Assembly (NCBI RefSeq): GCF_033958435.1
Contig: NC_134138.1
Span: 187,895,298-187,959,297 of the forward strand
Source of the DNA: Carettochelys insculpta
Taxonomy: Eukaryota > Chordata > Testudines > Carettochelyidae
Direction: 5' to 3'
Length of the DNA: 64,000 nucleotides
Of the stretch, positions 23,421 to 33,781 are shown in pieces. A program made the position numbers and the translations under genes. The notes below the pieces were generated by a model, which saw only the letters and a program-made list of their open reading frames with translations, ran no database searches and was not told where the DNA came from. Each line of letters opens with the position of its first letter. Position 1 is the stretch's first letter.

Positions 23421-24308
23421 ACTACTATATAAAAGCTAACATTTTATAATATGTCAGTCAACACATAGAATCATTATTATCTGCAAAAATACCACATGAT
23501 GGTCCAGGTAGAAAACAGTTTACTCATTGGAGTCAGGGATCCAGTGGGATAGTACACAGTCTTTACACCTTCGAATGTCCCAAGTTACCTCTATTTTGGG
23601 GCTTCACACTACTGTATATGCAAACGCTCAGACGACTTTCATTGTAACAGGACAATTCCTAGGATCCAAAAAGCACAAAACCACGCCTTACACTTAGTCT
23701 TCAGGAGACTTATGGTGAACCAGCCAGCTCATTGGCAAGATTCACACCAACACAAAGCTAAGTGAGTCCTCCAGTCAGGTTTACAAAAGGCAAGCAAAGA
23801 CAGCTGCTTTGCCCCTTTTTCTGTATTAGAAATCAACCCTTTGTTAAGCAACATAACCCACAGGATAGGTTTATGCACCTTGTCATATTCTGCTGAAGTG
23901 AAACCCCATGTGAGATCACTAGGACACATACAACAGATGTTGGCCAAAATATGTCATGTGAGAATCCTGTCAGAGCTTGCTGTATCTCCCTGTAGCCCAG
24001 TCTCAACAAGGAACGAAACGTTCTCATTTAGACCCAGACCAATACTTAGATCATCAAATTCCCAGGTTCTAAATACATTGCTCTACCTTCTCAACCTACA
24101 CATAGTCATGAAAAATAAGCTGGCATAGGAATGCAAGTAGTGCTACAGAAAGCAAATGTGTAGCAAAATCTTCAAATAAAGCTTGAAGTCAACACTCACA
24201 GGAGAGATTCATGCCATTTCCTTGGTATATTTTTGCAAGTTATGACAATAATAATAATGCTTTTTGGCAATCGCATTTGTAGATACAATACCAGAGATAA
24301 GTACTCAC

Positions 24309-24391
24309 AATACAAGAACACTTGATGCATTTGTTTCCCTCAGGCTGAAACTCCTTCCCTTCATGGTAATGTCTACCTTCAAATAGACAAC
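24309..24391 (-). CDS. BMPER: BMPER coding exon, start of third VWC domain (likely exon 6)
   Basis: This 83-bp exon follows a TGCTTTTCAG acceptor and ends at ATT|GTGAGT, a good donor. It enters in phase 1 and exits in phase 0. It encodes [20 protein letters not shown] and then CIKCSCI, the first half of a third VWC module. FEGxxYxEGxEFQPEGxKCxKCSC is diagnostic of BMPER in family knowledge. The next exon, which should continue with a GGRTQC-type sequence, was looked for toward position 1 and not seen. The intron therefore exceeds 24.3 kb and runs out of the window. Four consecutive exons with coherent phase and conserved cysteines make an active gene much more likely than a processed or decayed copy. 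Confidence 0.95.
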
Positions 24392-25010
24392 CTGAAAAGC
24401 AGAGTTTGGGTAAGTGTGACTTAATACTGTAGAATTATGAGAAAACACAATCACTTTCCCTTTTCAGAGATAAGCAGCCAACAATAAAATCTACTTCAAT
24501 GCAATAACTTGCATAAAACATAGATCCCTAAAAAAGTCAGTTTGGTGCCAGAATGGAAGATGACAAGGGAGAAGTCTCACAGATTTACATAATGAATGTC
24601 TCTTATGGCAGATAGTTTGTGCCACATGGTGGCAGGACTCCCATTATAACAAACTTCCCTTTATAGAAGATTTCACTATTGACCACTGTGCTTGTCCACA
24701 TTACATATAGACAGATATAATAGCAAATGAAACATGCAAAGCCAACTACAGCACTGGAGCAGCAATGTTCTGTTACTTACATGGTTCTGTAAAAAGAGGC
24801 TGATTTGACACAACTACCCACAAAACAACCTTCCAAAACATTTCCTTCTATTTTTGCCCAGCCATATCATACATCGAACCTAAATAATTCCCTGCACATT
24901 CAATATAGCCTCCATATTTATTCTCCCTAAAACTCCCTTCCTACTTATGCGGTGACTTGTGACCCATGGCCTCACTTGATGTTTTTGGGATGAATGTATA
25001 GAAGGTGAAT

Positions 25011-25345
25011 AACAAGAAGTCCTGTGGCACCTTATAGACTAACAGAAATTTTGGAACATAAGCTTTCATGGGCAAAGACCCGCTTCATCAGATGCATGAA
25101 TGGAGGGGGGTGGTTTCAGAGGGGTATTTAAAGAGTGGGGTCCCAGCAAAAGGGAGGGCCAGGGCTGACAAGGTCTATTGAGTCAGGGTGGAAAAGGCCC
25201 ATTATCAGTAGTATGTATCAAGAGAGAGAAAAAAAAAGGTCAGATAAGACAGGGGATATGGCCCATTGTCAGTCTAATGTGGAGATGTTAACACCGAGGG
25301 CAGAGAAGCTCCTTTTGTAAGGTGTGAGACACTCCCAGTCAAATG
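25011..25345 (-). mobile_element. Penelope-like element tail, 335 bp, with perfect 13-bp target duplication
   Basis: On the minus strand it ends in CTGATGAAGCGGGTCTTTGC then CCATGAAAGCTTATG and GTTAGTCTATAAGGTGCCAC. ATAGAAGGTGAAT is perfectly duplicated at 24998-25010 and 25346-25358. CTGATGA is at 25091-25085 and GAAA at 25067-25064. No open frame of note remains. It lies in the short intron between BMPER exons 25678 and 24391. Confidence 0.88.
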
Positions 25346-25677
25346 ATAGAAGGTGAATGAACCCCAGCCAGACCTACACAGTTGCCAAAATCTCTGGAAT
25401 AGCACACACATGAAAAATTAGACAAGCACCCTTCAAAAATTTTAAAGCACATTCCTATACTACCCTCCTGCCCATCCCACAGAATTAAAAATATGTCCCA
25501 ATTTGGGTGTTCAAAAAATCTATTCACTCCTTACGCCACTCAATCCATTCTATTTTCTTTGCCCACATTTCAGCAACTTTCTTCCTAGCCCCTCCCATTA
25601 TAGTGGACACCTACCAAATTCTAATTACTCTTCCATCTGTGCATAATGTTTCTAGTTAAGTCCCTAGGAAGTCTTAC

Positions 25678-25768
25678 CTGGACAAGTGGGGCAACACATT
25701 CCTGGCAGCAAAGAAGGATTTTTGCAATGAACAACACACTGCATCTCAGATTCTGTTACTACTCCTTC
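25678..25768 (-). CDS. BMPER: BMPER coding exon, end of second VWC domain (likely exon 5)
   Basis: This 91-bp exon has a CTTTCAG acceptor above 25768 and a CCAG|GTAAGA donor below 25678. It enters in phase 0 and exits in phase 1. It encodes [18 protein letters not shown], then a short linker, then GMCCPTCPG, which is the C-terminal half of a VWC module with the CxxxxCxNP and CCPxC signature. EGVVTES followed by CVVHCKNP and GMCCPTCPG is the strongest single match to BMPER in the window. The exon is bracketed by two Penelope-like copies in opposite orientation (25011-25345 on - and about 26405-26716 on +). That could let the flanking intron RNA pair. No truncation or frameshift is seen. Confidence 0.96.
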
Positions 25769-26112
25769 CTGAAAGAGAACAAACCAAACCAAATATATGA
25801 TCAGTCGTGAGCAAAAACAAAACCCACAAAAGGTTGTTAAATCCTCTTTCCTTTCTGTATCTGCAGCCCACTGTCAGGATTCAGATTAAACCATGCTCAA
25901 AAGAGCACTTAAATCTCCCTGACTACAGCCATGAAATTTGTCCTATAATTCATCAGGTGGGAAAACCAAGCACCTTCTTGGGAAAAGGAATTCTTCTTTA
26001 TCAGGGGTTCCCTGAAACTAGAAATAATGTGCCATGCAACTTTGATTTAAACCAACCAGACACAAAGCATTCCCTACGTTCTCTCCTACACACCCCAGAG
26101 GAAAAGGACTTT

Positions 26113-26345
26113 GGCCACATCTACACACCAGATAAATGCAATTTTATTCACTTCAATTTTACAACACTGTTTTATCAATTTGATTTTGAGTATCCTCACT
26201 TCCACAAAATGTCCACACAAAGCCAAGTTAGTGCTGCCACACTGAATGGCCAAACATCAAATGTTGCAGCAGTGCATTGCAGGAACCTATCCCACAGTTC
26301 CCTCAGCCCCACATTCTGATGCACCCCTGCTGCCAGCAGCGCTCA
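26113..26345 (+). mobile_element. Harbinger-relative 5' fragment
   Basis: It starts GGCCACATCTACACACCAGA and continues with sequence matching 30722-30945, for example CACACTGAATGGCC near 26240 and TTGCAGCAGTGCATTGCAGG. No right end is found. The copy is truncated near 26345. Confidence 0.6.
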
Positions 26346-26404
26346 CCCTGCTGCCTGGTTCCTGGCTATTAGCACCTATTAGACTCTGACAAAGCACCCA
26401 ATAG

Positions 26405-26716
26405 CTCCCCATTAGACTCTGACAAAGGCTCACACCCCCTTGTCTATCTGACTTGTTTTTTCCTCTTTTGATAAGTACTGTGACTACTGGGCCATTTCCA
26501 CCCTGCTGAATAGACCTTGTCAGCTCTGGCCCTCCCTCTTACTGGGACCCCACTCTTTAAATACCCCTCTGAAACCACCCCCCAGCTCATGCGTCTGATG
26601 AAGTGGGTCTTTGCCCATGAAAGCTTACACTCCAAAATATCTGTTAGTCTATAAGGTGCCACAAGACTTCTTATTGCTCTCGAATCTACAGACTAACACA
26701 GCTACCTCTCTGATAC
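26405..26716 (+). mobile_element. Penelope-like element tail
   Basis: Same subfamily as 25011-25345 in the opposite orientation, with CCACTCTTTAAATACCCCTC then GTCTGATGAAGTGGGTCTTT and GCCCATGAAAGCTTACAC. It reaches the full 3' end AGACTAACACAGCTACCTCT. CTGATGA is at 26595-26601 and GAAA at 26619-26622. It lies between BMPER exons 27095 and 25768. The left boundary is approximate. Confidence 0.85.
26584..26625 (+). ncRNA. Hammerhead-ribozyme-like block in a PLE tail
   Basis: The order AGC-TC, ATGCGT, CTGATGA, hairpin GGGTCTTTGCCC, GAAA, GCT can be drawn as a minimal type III hammerhead with a 3-bp stem III. CTGANGA and GAAA are the invariant core boxes. Related PLE tails in the window keep both boxes, while the base at N is A, T or G. 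Penelope-like elements are known to carry hammerhead motifs. Stem I and stem III are very short here, so activity is uncertain. Confidence 0.45.
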
Positions 26717-27094
26717 TCCTGTTGGCATTTCTCTCACGCACAACAAGCAAGGAAAACATTAAAATATTAACTCCTGTTTTGTTAAAAGTCTAATGATTAC
26801 TGAGACAAGCAAAATAATTCCAGTTTTTGGGTTTGCACTCCAAGCTTAGCTCATATGGGTATGTTTTAGAATCTCAGCATTTAAGAGAAGTAAGCATGTT
26901 GTTCTGAATCATCAGTACAGCTGATTACAGCTGGATGCATTAAGGACAAAACAGCAGCCTTAACTCTGAACGTGAGCTTTTGTTTTTCTTGTCTAAAGAA
27001 ACTGAAGATTTTAAATTTAGTAAAAAAAATCAGAATCTCAGTAGAAAAAGCTAAGAATTGTGCATTGGTTAACTTCATGACTTCCAGCCCTTAC

Positions 27095-27177
27095 CTGACA
27101 TTGATATGTGATGCATTGTTTAGCTGGGGATTGCCATTTCGTAGCACTGTTGTAGCTGTTGCCTTCAAAAGCGCAAC
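27095..27177 (-). CDS. BMPER: BMPER coding exon, start of second VWC domain (likely exon 4)
   Basis: This 83-bp exon lies between a TTTCTCTAG acceptor (27178 side) and a CAG|GTAAGG donor. It enters in phase 1, completing a glycine codon split with the exon at 52262, and leaves in phase 0. It encodes [20 protein letters not shown] and then a CxxxQCQ ending, the first half of a VWC module. The motif FEGNxYNSxxKWQSPA is close to the corresponding segment of vertebrate BMPER. Only 1326 bp separate it from the next exon at 25768, which supplies the second half of the same VWC module. The order, phases and sequence together leave little room for another VWC protein such as chordin-like, KCP or NELL. 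The exon sits just upstream, in gene order, of a cluster of Penelope-type and Harbinger-type insertions. Confidence 0.95.
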
Positions 27178-28128
27178 CTAGAGAAAGAGAGAAGCAGAGC
27201 AGTTTCTTACTTTAATTATTTCATCATGTTCTGGAAGGGAATCAGGGCAGATTTCTGTAGATTTTCTAGCACAAGCAGCAGAAAAGGTCAAAAGTAGAAG
27301 AAGGACAAAGCTCAAGTCCTATCGAGGAGAACTCTCCAGGGAGACAGTCACCCAGGTATGGATGCATTGTGACACCTCTCTTACTCTAGTATGCGTGAGT
27401 ACTTGGTTAACACCCTTGGAGCAACTGAGAGCTAAAAGGGAAGCACTCTAATTCTGATAATGTTTCTGGCCGATCATAAATCTTACATATGGCCAATGTG
27501 ATAGGATTATAGTTATGTTAAAGAATGCATCTTGGAGACCGAAAAAGAGAAACCAGCCCATTGATTCCAGAGCAGGGATTATTAATTCCAGAGTATCCTT
27601 CCTGAATTTCAACTTCTTTACAAATGCATTGAGATGTCTTAGGCCAGGTGTATGCTACCAATACTATGTTAGTTTTACTACATTGCTCAAGGGTGTAAAA
27701 AATCCATATTCACAAGCAACATAACTGTAAATCAACCTTAAATGCCCCCTCTGTACAGACAGCACTGTGTGAACATGAAAGCTTCTTCCATTAATGTAGC
27801 TACCACATCTCAGGGGGTGAATTAATTACACCAATGGGACAGCTGCCTCCTGTATGTGTAGGAGTGTATTTACTTAAGTGCTACAGCAGCACAGCTGCAA
27901 AGGAGTAAATGGCCCCTTAGAACCAGGACAGGCCGCGACCTTGCCTTTTCCTTCAGGGTGAGAAGGCATCTGCTCAAGCACCTCCCCTGATAATGAGGGT
28001 GAACCTGCTCAATAGCTCTGAGAGAAAGTAGCAAGGCGACCTTTTGTTATAAGAGGACCTCATGAAAAGGCACAGGGAAGGGTGAGTAGCCGGCATCTAG
28101 AAGTGAATAGATAAAACTGGCACATTTT

Positions 28129-28785
28129 GGCTACGTCTACACGTGCAGCCAACATCGAAATAGCTTATTTCGATGTTGCGACATCGAAATAGGCTATTTC
28201 GATGAATAACGTCTACACGTCCTCCAGGGCCGGCAACGTCGATGTTCAACTTCGACGTTGCTCAGCACAACATCGAAATAGGCGCAGCGAGGGAACGTCT
28301 ACACGTCAAAGTAGCACACATCGAAATAGGGATGCCAGGCACAGCTGCAGACAGGGTCACAGGGCGGACTCAACAGCAAGCCGCTCCCTTAAAGGGCCCC
28401 TCCCAGACACAGTTGCACTAAACAACACAAGATACACAGAGCTGACAACTGGTTGCAGACCCTGTGCCTGCAGCATAGATCCCCAGCTGCCGCAGAAGCC
28501 GCCAGAAGCCCTGGGCTAAGGGCTGCTGCCCACGGTGACCATAGAGCCCCGCAGGGGCTGGAGAGAGAGCATCTCTCAACCCCCCAGCTGATGGCCGCCA
28601 TGGAGGACCCAGCAATTTCGACGTTGCGGGACGCGGATCGTCTACACGGTCCCTACTTCGACGTTGAACGTCGAAGTAGGGCGCTATTCCTATCTCCTCA
28701 TGAGGTTAGCGACTTCGACGTCTCGCCGCCTAACGTCGAAGTTGGTGCCGCTACTTCGAAGTAGCGTGCACGTGTAGACGCAGCC
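28129..28785 (+). mobile_element. Harbinger internal-deletion derivative, 657 bp
   Basis: The ends are GGCTACGTCTACACGTG and CACGTGTAGACGCAGCC, with TTT on both sides (28126-28128 and 28786-28788). The transposase start codon has become ATA (ATAGATCCCCAGCTG). It is almost identical to the reverse complement of 51156-51866 but lacks about 50 bp near the 3' end, where the other copy has an inverted CGCTATTT motif. Confidence 0.92.
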
Positions 28786-29885
28786 TTTAAAGAACACTAA
28801 TTTAAGAATTGCCTACAGTTACCAAAAAATCTCTCTTTCTTAAAAATCATATGCGAGTATCTTGGAAGCAACAGTTTGCTACAGATAGTTCTAGCTTCTA
28901 ATTCATAAATCAAGAAGTAACTTAGCTTAGAGTTACAATACGTGGATTGGCCAGTATAGAGAATCTAGCAATGCACTGAAGGAGAAACAAAAAAGACCAA
29001 GTCAAAACAGGAATGACCTTCAAATGACAGACCCATAGCAAGATAATATCCTTGCTCATGGCATCACAAACATGAATAATGTGGACTACTGTCACAATTC
29101 GAGGGCCTTATTCTCGGTTGAGGTAAATCAGCATAGTTCCATTAACAACACTGAAGCCATGACAGTTTAAACCAGCTGAGAATCTGGCCTATAAAATCAC
29201 TTGCACAGGCCAGTCATGGAAGAGGGTGTATGCCATCACAATGAAGCTCAGGTCTTGGTCACAAGAATCTGAACAATGAAGATGGATTTATTTTCCTCCT
29301 AAACATGGAGGCTTAGAGTTAAATGAAGTCTTTACTATCACTCCCCTTCCAAATTTTAATCCAGGCAATTCTTTTAGTCAGATGAAAAAATATTAAAAAT
29401 TAACTCAAAGACATAATATCATCTTAAAATAAATTATAATAGGAAGCTTAGCATATATAGGGAATCCAATAACATGTTTTCCTCCCAGAATTGATAAACA
29501 TATAGAATTACTTTCTAGAGGAGGCCACTAGAGTAAATGGCATGAAATGGGTTTTAAGAGATTTGGGGAACAACTCAGAAATCTTTCTGGAGGAGCAGGG
29601 GATATTGGGATACAGCAAAACAGCCACTCAGGGAGGCTCAATATCACTCACAAAAACTGAACATGCCTGTAGGGTCAAATGGCCACCTTCTTCATTAAAT
29701 ATCATATGCTTTTGGGAGAATCCATTGCAGCAGTTTTCCATCCTGTCTTCTGCTGCTTGCCTGCCATAGCGTCAGTGTAAAACAGCCAGGAGGTTATAGC
29801 AGTACAGAAATGACAGGTCTTTTTTTTTCAGATGGTATCACCAAATTGACCTGGCGATGCTCAGAGATTTAAGTGAAGTAAGGGT

Positions 29886-29911
29886 TTGTTTGTTTGTTTG
29901 TTTGTTTGTTC
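29886..29911. repeat. (GTTT)n simple repeat
   Basis: About six GTTT units. A similar tract is at 18640-18664. Confidence 0.85.
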
Positions 29912-30455
29912 CCTGTTGGGAAATGAAAGGAAAATATATATGGTTTATGAGAATGATTGTATTTTTGGAAAAGGAAGGAAAAAGAAGTTTGTATTAAAAG
30001 AGCTCTGAGAGTGATTCAAAGATTCAATAAAGCTAGTTGGCAGACAACATCAACAGTCTTTCTGTCTTTTGCTAGGAGAGAAGGGGTAGGTGAGTGTCGG
30101 GGTGGGAGGACTGGCTGTAGGAGGTGGGTGGTGTAGAAGTGACAGAAGAGGGTTGAGAGAGTTGGGGAGTCAAGACAGGGGGTGGAGAGTGCTGCAGTGA
30201 GGGCATGAGATTGGGGTTAGGGCAAAGAGTTTAATGTGTGGCAGGCTTGAGGGTAGTAGCACGGGGTGGAGAAGTGAGGGCAGGGGGTTGTGTGCTGGGG
30301 GGAGGGGGCGGCTCAGGATAGGGAAAAGGGTACTGGAGTGAGGCCAGGATGGTGGGGACCCAGAACACTGTCTGGTGAGAGTGACAGGTGTCTGGGTAGG
30401 GGAGAACTTTGTCCTTAATTTCAAACTTTCAGCAGTAAAAGCTGGGATTCTCTCA

Positions 30456-30658
30456 GGCTATGTCTATGCTACATTCCCCTTTTGAAAGAGGACGGCACAT
30501 GAGGCAAATTGGAAATGCAAACAAAGTGCTGATTTACATATCACATGCTTCATTTGCATGATTGTATTTTTCAAAAAGAAAACAGCAGTGTAGATGGGGT
30601 TCTTTCGAAATAAAATCCTGTTTTTGAAAGCACCATTCTTCCTAATTTTTTTCAGGAA
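30456..30658 (+). mobile_element. Left half of a foldback MITE (9741 family)
   Basis: GGCTATGTCTATGCTACATT and the following GAAATGCAAAC, TGATTTACATATC and CACCATTCTTCCT pieces match the left arm of the MITE at 9741. The right arm is missing. The copy runs straight into another element near 30660. Confidence 0.65.
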
Positions 30659-30989
30659 AATATTCGAAATAAGCTACTCCAGAATAGTTACATTTCAAAA
30701 TAGAGCCATTGGACTCAGTATGGCTGCGTGTAGACTACGAGATAAATTCGAATTCATTTATATCCATTTTCTAATTCTGGAATTTATAAGTTTGCTTTTG
30801 ACCATCCTCACTTCCCACGTGCTCCCCGCAAAGTCGAGTCATTGCTGCCACACACAAATTGGCTAATATCGACTGTTGCAGCAGTGCATTGTGGGAAGCT
30901 ATCCCACAGTTCCCTCACCCCCGTAGCATTTTGGGTATGTTCGCTGGTCTTGACATCATCTCCCCACATTTCCACATTCCCCTCCCAAT

Positions 30990-31335
30990 CCCTGAAAATA
31001 TGCTGATCCCTGGAAATAATGCAGGGATGCTCAAAGTTAGAAGAAAGAAGATAGAAAAGTCTAGGAAAAAGAATTTTTGGTTTACCCCACACATTACATT
31101 GCCAACACAGGTGCAGCGACTGTATTCTCAACTGGCCATACGCTTCTCCCACTTCCCATTATTGCATGCATGTGATCTCTGAAAATAATGCAGGCGCCTG
31201 GACTGTTTTTCAAAGTGAGAAGAAAGAGGATAGAAAAGTCTAATTTTTGGTGTTCCATCCCATTATATTGCCCCCACAGGGGCAACAACTGTGTTCTCAA
31301 CTGGCCATCTACTGAGTATCCCACCTCCCATCAGT
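30990..31335. repeat. Imperfect tandem duplication inside the 30722 element
   Basis: A unit of roughly 140-180 bp containing GAAGATAGAAAAGTCTA, ACATTACATTGCC, CACAGGTGCAGCGACTG and TTCTCAACTGGCCAT occurs twice, starting near 30995 and 31165. Confidence 0.65.
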
Positions 31336-31399
31336 GCATGGAATGGGCTTTTCCCTAGCGACAGCAAAGGTCCACATGTTTCTTAGTCACTGGGGAGCC

Positions 31400-31815
31400 T
31401 TCTCCCTGGTGGCAGCAAGCCCCATAGCCGACAGGGATATTTGTCCCCAGCAGCAGCAAAGCCCAATATGGGCAGAGGGCAGGGTCAGTAAGTGGGGGAA
31501 CAGTTGAAGGGGCCCTTCCCCATGGCAGCAGCAAAACTACAAATTTCTTTGCTGCCAGGGGAAGACTTTTCCCCGGCAGCAGCAGCACCTGGTATGAGCA
31601 AATGGGGGAGGTTCAGTAGGGAGCCAGTTGAGGTGGTCCTTCCCCACAGCAGTAGCAAAGCCCCTAGTACCTTAACCGCTGGGAAAGACTTCCCCATGAA
31701 GGCAGCAAAGCCCCCAGTATCTTAACCTCCGGGGAGATTTCCCCATGGCGACTGCAAAGCCCTAAGTATCTTAGCCACTGGGGGAGACTTCTCCACTGCA
31801 GCAGCTCTCACCTTG
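31400..31815. repeat. Irregular GCAGCAAAGCCC-containing repeat tract
   Basis: GGCAGCAAGCCCC-type phrases recur at about 31409, 31451, 31524, 31577, 31648, 31702, 31748 and 31796, with CTTCCCCATG between them. Spacing varies from about 40 to 75 bp, so this is a degenerate satellite-like tract, not a clean tandem array. Confidence 0.55.
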
Positions 31816-33020
31816 GAGAGGTCTGGTCAGCATAGAATGGCAGGCACATCCTTTTATTGGGTTGGGTTGGGGGCTACCCACATGGTGTGGCAGAGCATGG
31901 GAAAAACGCAAACTATGTGGTGCCTGTGGGGAAGGGAAGGCAGTTTGCACACAAATGTAAACTGCTGAGAAGAAGTTTCTTGGGGTGTTATGCAAGCATG
32001 ACCCCCACAACAGCCTTGTTGACAAGTCATATAGTGGGGCAGTGGCTGGCACCAGGCAGTACGGAAAAAATAACAAGTGTACAGACAGAGCCGCGAACTC
32101 CCTGCAGGGGCTATTTGAATGGGCAGATGTGCTCACAGTGCTAACAGCAAAGAAAGAAAGAAGCCATTTCTGAGGATCTCATACTAACATGAGCCCACAG
32201 CTAAAGGCTTGCTGATCCCACTTGGAAATTCATGGCCTTCTTGTTAATGGAGAGCACCAGCCAGAGCAGAGCACTGAGAAGGGCATTATGGGTTACATAT
32301 GTGACACCTCTGTAGGCTAACAAATTTGATTTTAAGATGTGGCAGTTCCACACTTGCTTCAATTGAATGTCTCAATTTGAGCTTGATGCTGTACCTGGCA
32401 GGTAACTGCAATTCTGTAATCCCCAGATTAGTGCACCCTAAATCGAGCTAATGGTATTTACACTGAAGACAATCACATGGTAAAATCAAGCTAACTGAAT
32501 TAAATTCTAATTTATCTCATAGTGTAGACACAGCCTATGGCTTATTTCAAAATAGGCTCTGTTCCCTGTCTTAACAGCACCTATCTCAAAATAGTAACAG
32601 AGAGGGAGCCGTGCTAGTCTATACACTATCAAAACAAAAAAGCAGTACAGTAGCACTTTAAAAACTAGCAAAATAGTTTATTAGGTGAGCTTTCGTGGGA
32701 CAGACCCACTTCTTCAGATCATAGCCAGACCAGAGCCGACTCAATATTTAAGGCACAAGAACAAAAAACAGTAATCAAGGAGGACAAATCAGAAAAAAAT
32801 GATCAAGGTGAGCAAATCAGAGAGTAGAGGGGTAGAGGTGGGGGGTAGGTCAAGAATTAGATTAATCCAAGTATGCAAATGAGCCCCTATAGTGACTCAG
32901 AAAATTCCCATCCCAGTTCAAACCACATGTTAATGTGCCAAATTTTAATATAAAAGACAGCTCAGCTGTCTCCCTTTGAATAGTGGTGAGAAAATTTTTC
33001 TTCAGTAACACGCAAACTCT

Positions 33021-33565
33021 TTAGTCATTAACAGAATGGCCCACTCCATTAAAATGTTGACTAACCCGTTTGTGGATCTGGAGTGTTTTTATGTCTGTTT
33101 TGTGCCCATTAACCCTTTGTCTAAGGGAGTTAGAAGTCTGTCCAATGTACAAAGCATCTGGGCATTGTTGGCACATGATGGCGTATATGATGTTAGTTGA
33201 GGAACATGAGAATGCGCCCGTGATTCTGTGAATAACCTGGTTCGGTCCAGTGGTGGTATTTCCAGAGAAGATATGTGGACAAAGCTGGCAGCAGGCTTTG
33301 TTGTAAGGAAAGGTTCCAGGACTGGTATTCCTGGGGTATAGACTGTGGCTGTTGGTGAGGATCCTCATAAGGTTGGTAGATTGTCTGTAGGAGAGAACAG
33401 GCATGTCACCTAGGGCCTTCGGAAGTGTGGCATCCTGACTAAGGATAGGTTGTAAGTCTTTAATAATTCGTTGCAGTGGTTTGAGTTGGGGTCTGTAGGT
33501 GATGACCAGTGGTGTTCTGTTCTTGGCTTTTTTGGGCCGATCTTGGAGTAGCTGGTCTCTGGGTA
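33021..33565 (-). pseudogene. PLE open frame: reverse transcriptase end plus GIY-YIG endonuclease
   Basis: Read from about 33565 down to 33021 the frame is open, starting RDQLLQDRPKKAKNRTPLVI and passing LKPLQRIIKDLQPILSQDAT and MPVLSYRQSTNLMRIL. The start belongs to the thumb or linker after the reverse transcriptase. Then comes CPHIFSGNTTTGPNQVIH and the endonuclease: IIYAIMCQQCPDALYIGQTS with its IY...YIG pair, NSLRQRVNGHKTDIKT and VSQHFNGVGHS. A GIY-YIG nuclease cuts target DNA for insertion in Penelope-like elements and is their defining partner of the reverse transcriptase. The upstream reverse transcriptase is missing because the copy is 5' truncated at the twin junction. Confidence 0.85.
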
Positions 33566-33570
33566 TTTGT

Positions 33571-33781
33571 CACAGTCTATATCCCAGGAATACCAGTCCT
33601 GGAACCTTTCCTTGCAACAGCCATCGTGTGCCAACAATGCCCAGATGCTTTGTACATTGGACAGATGTCTAACTCCCTTAAACAAAGGGTTAATGGGCAC
33701 AAAACAGACATAAAAACACTCCAGATCCACAAACCAGTTAGTCAACATTTTAATGGATGGGAATTTTCCGAGTCACTATAG
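33571..33781 (+). pseudogene. PLE GIY-YIG endonuclease fragment, second half of the twin
   Basis: The plus-strand frame keeps CQQCPDALYIGQMSNSLKQR, VNGHKTDIKTLQIHKPVSQH and FNG, then drifts out of frame. Compared with the minus-strand partner it has lost the segment between the CCAGTCCTGGAACC region and GTGCCAACAATGCCC. It is a decayed duplicate. Confidence 0.75.

Larger units (their letters stand above)
1..24308 (-). other. BMPER: BMPER intron downstream of the exon at 24309 (partial)
   Basis: In gene orientation this is the start of an intron longer than 24.3 kb that leaves the window at position 1. It contains the 4 kb Harbinger element (12064-16123), one Harbinger derivative (1490), foldback MITEs between 9185 and 10401, two more MITEs (17951 and 19428), a SINE and a PLE twin. 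The stretches 57-557, 2204-2900, 3966-8215, 8735-9184, 10402-12060, 16350-17950, 18172-19424 and 19775-22950 show no gene, RNA gene or clear repeat by eye. Confidence 0.65.
30722..32535. mobile_element. Non-autonomous Harbinger relative, 1.8 kb
   Basis: Inverted ends are GGCTGCGTGTAGACTACGAG and CTCATAGTGTAGACACAGCC, each followed inward by ATAAATT. TAT is duplicated at 30719-30721 and 32536-32538. The ends resemble those of the 5.4 kb element at 40340. The interior has no transposase but holds internal repeats. Confidence 0.85.

Noticed and set aside
1..24308. The next BMPER exon (third VWC domain end)
   Set aside because: I searched the minus strand for a GGRTQC-type start and a CCPKC-type end and found neither. 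It is probably beyond the window.
25807..26319. A 170-codon plus-strand open frame
   Set aside because: It runs into a Harbinger fragment (26113 onward) and has no domain. It is opposite to the BMPER strand and appears incidental.
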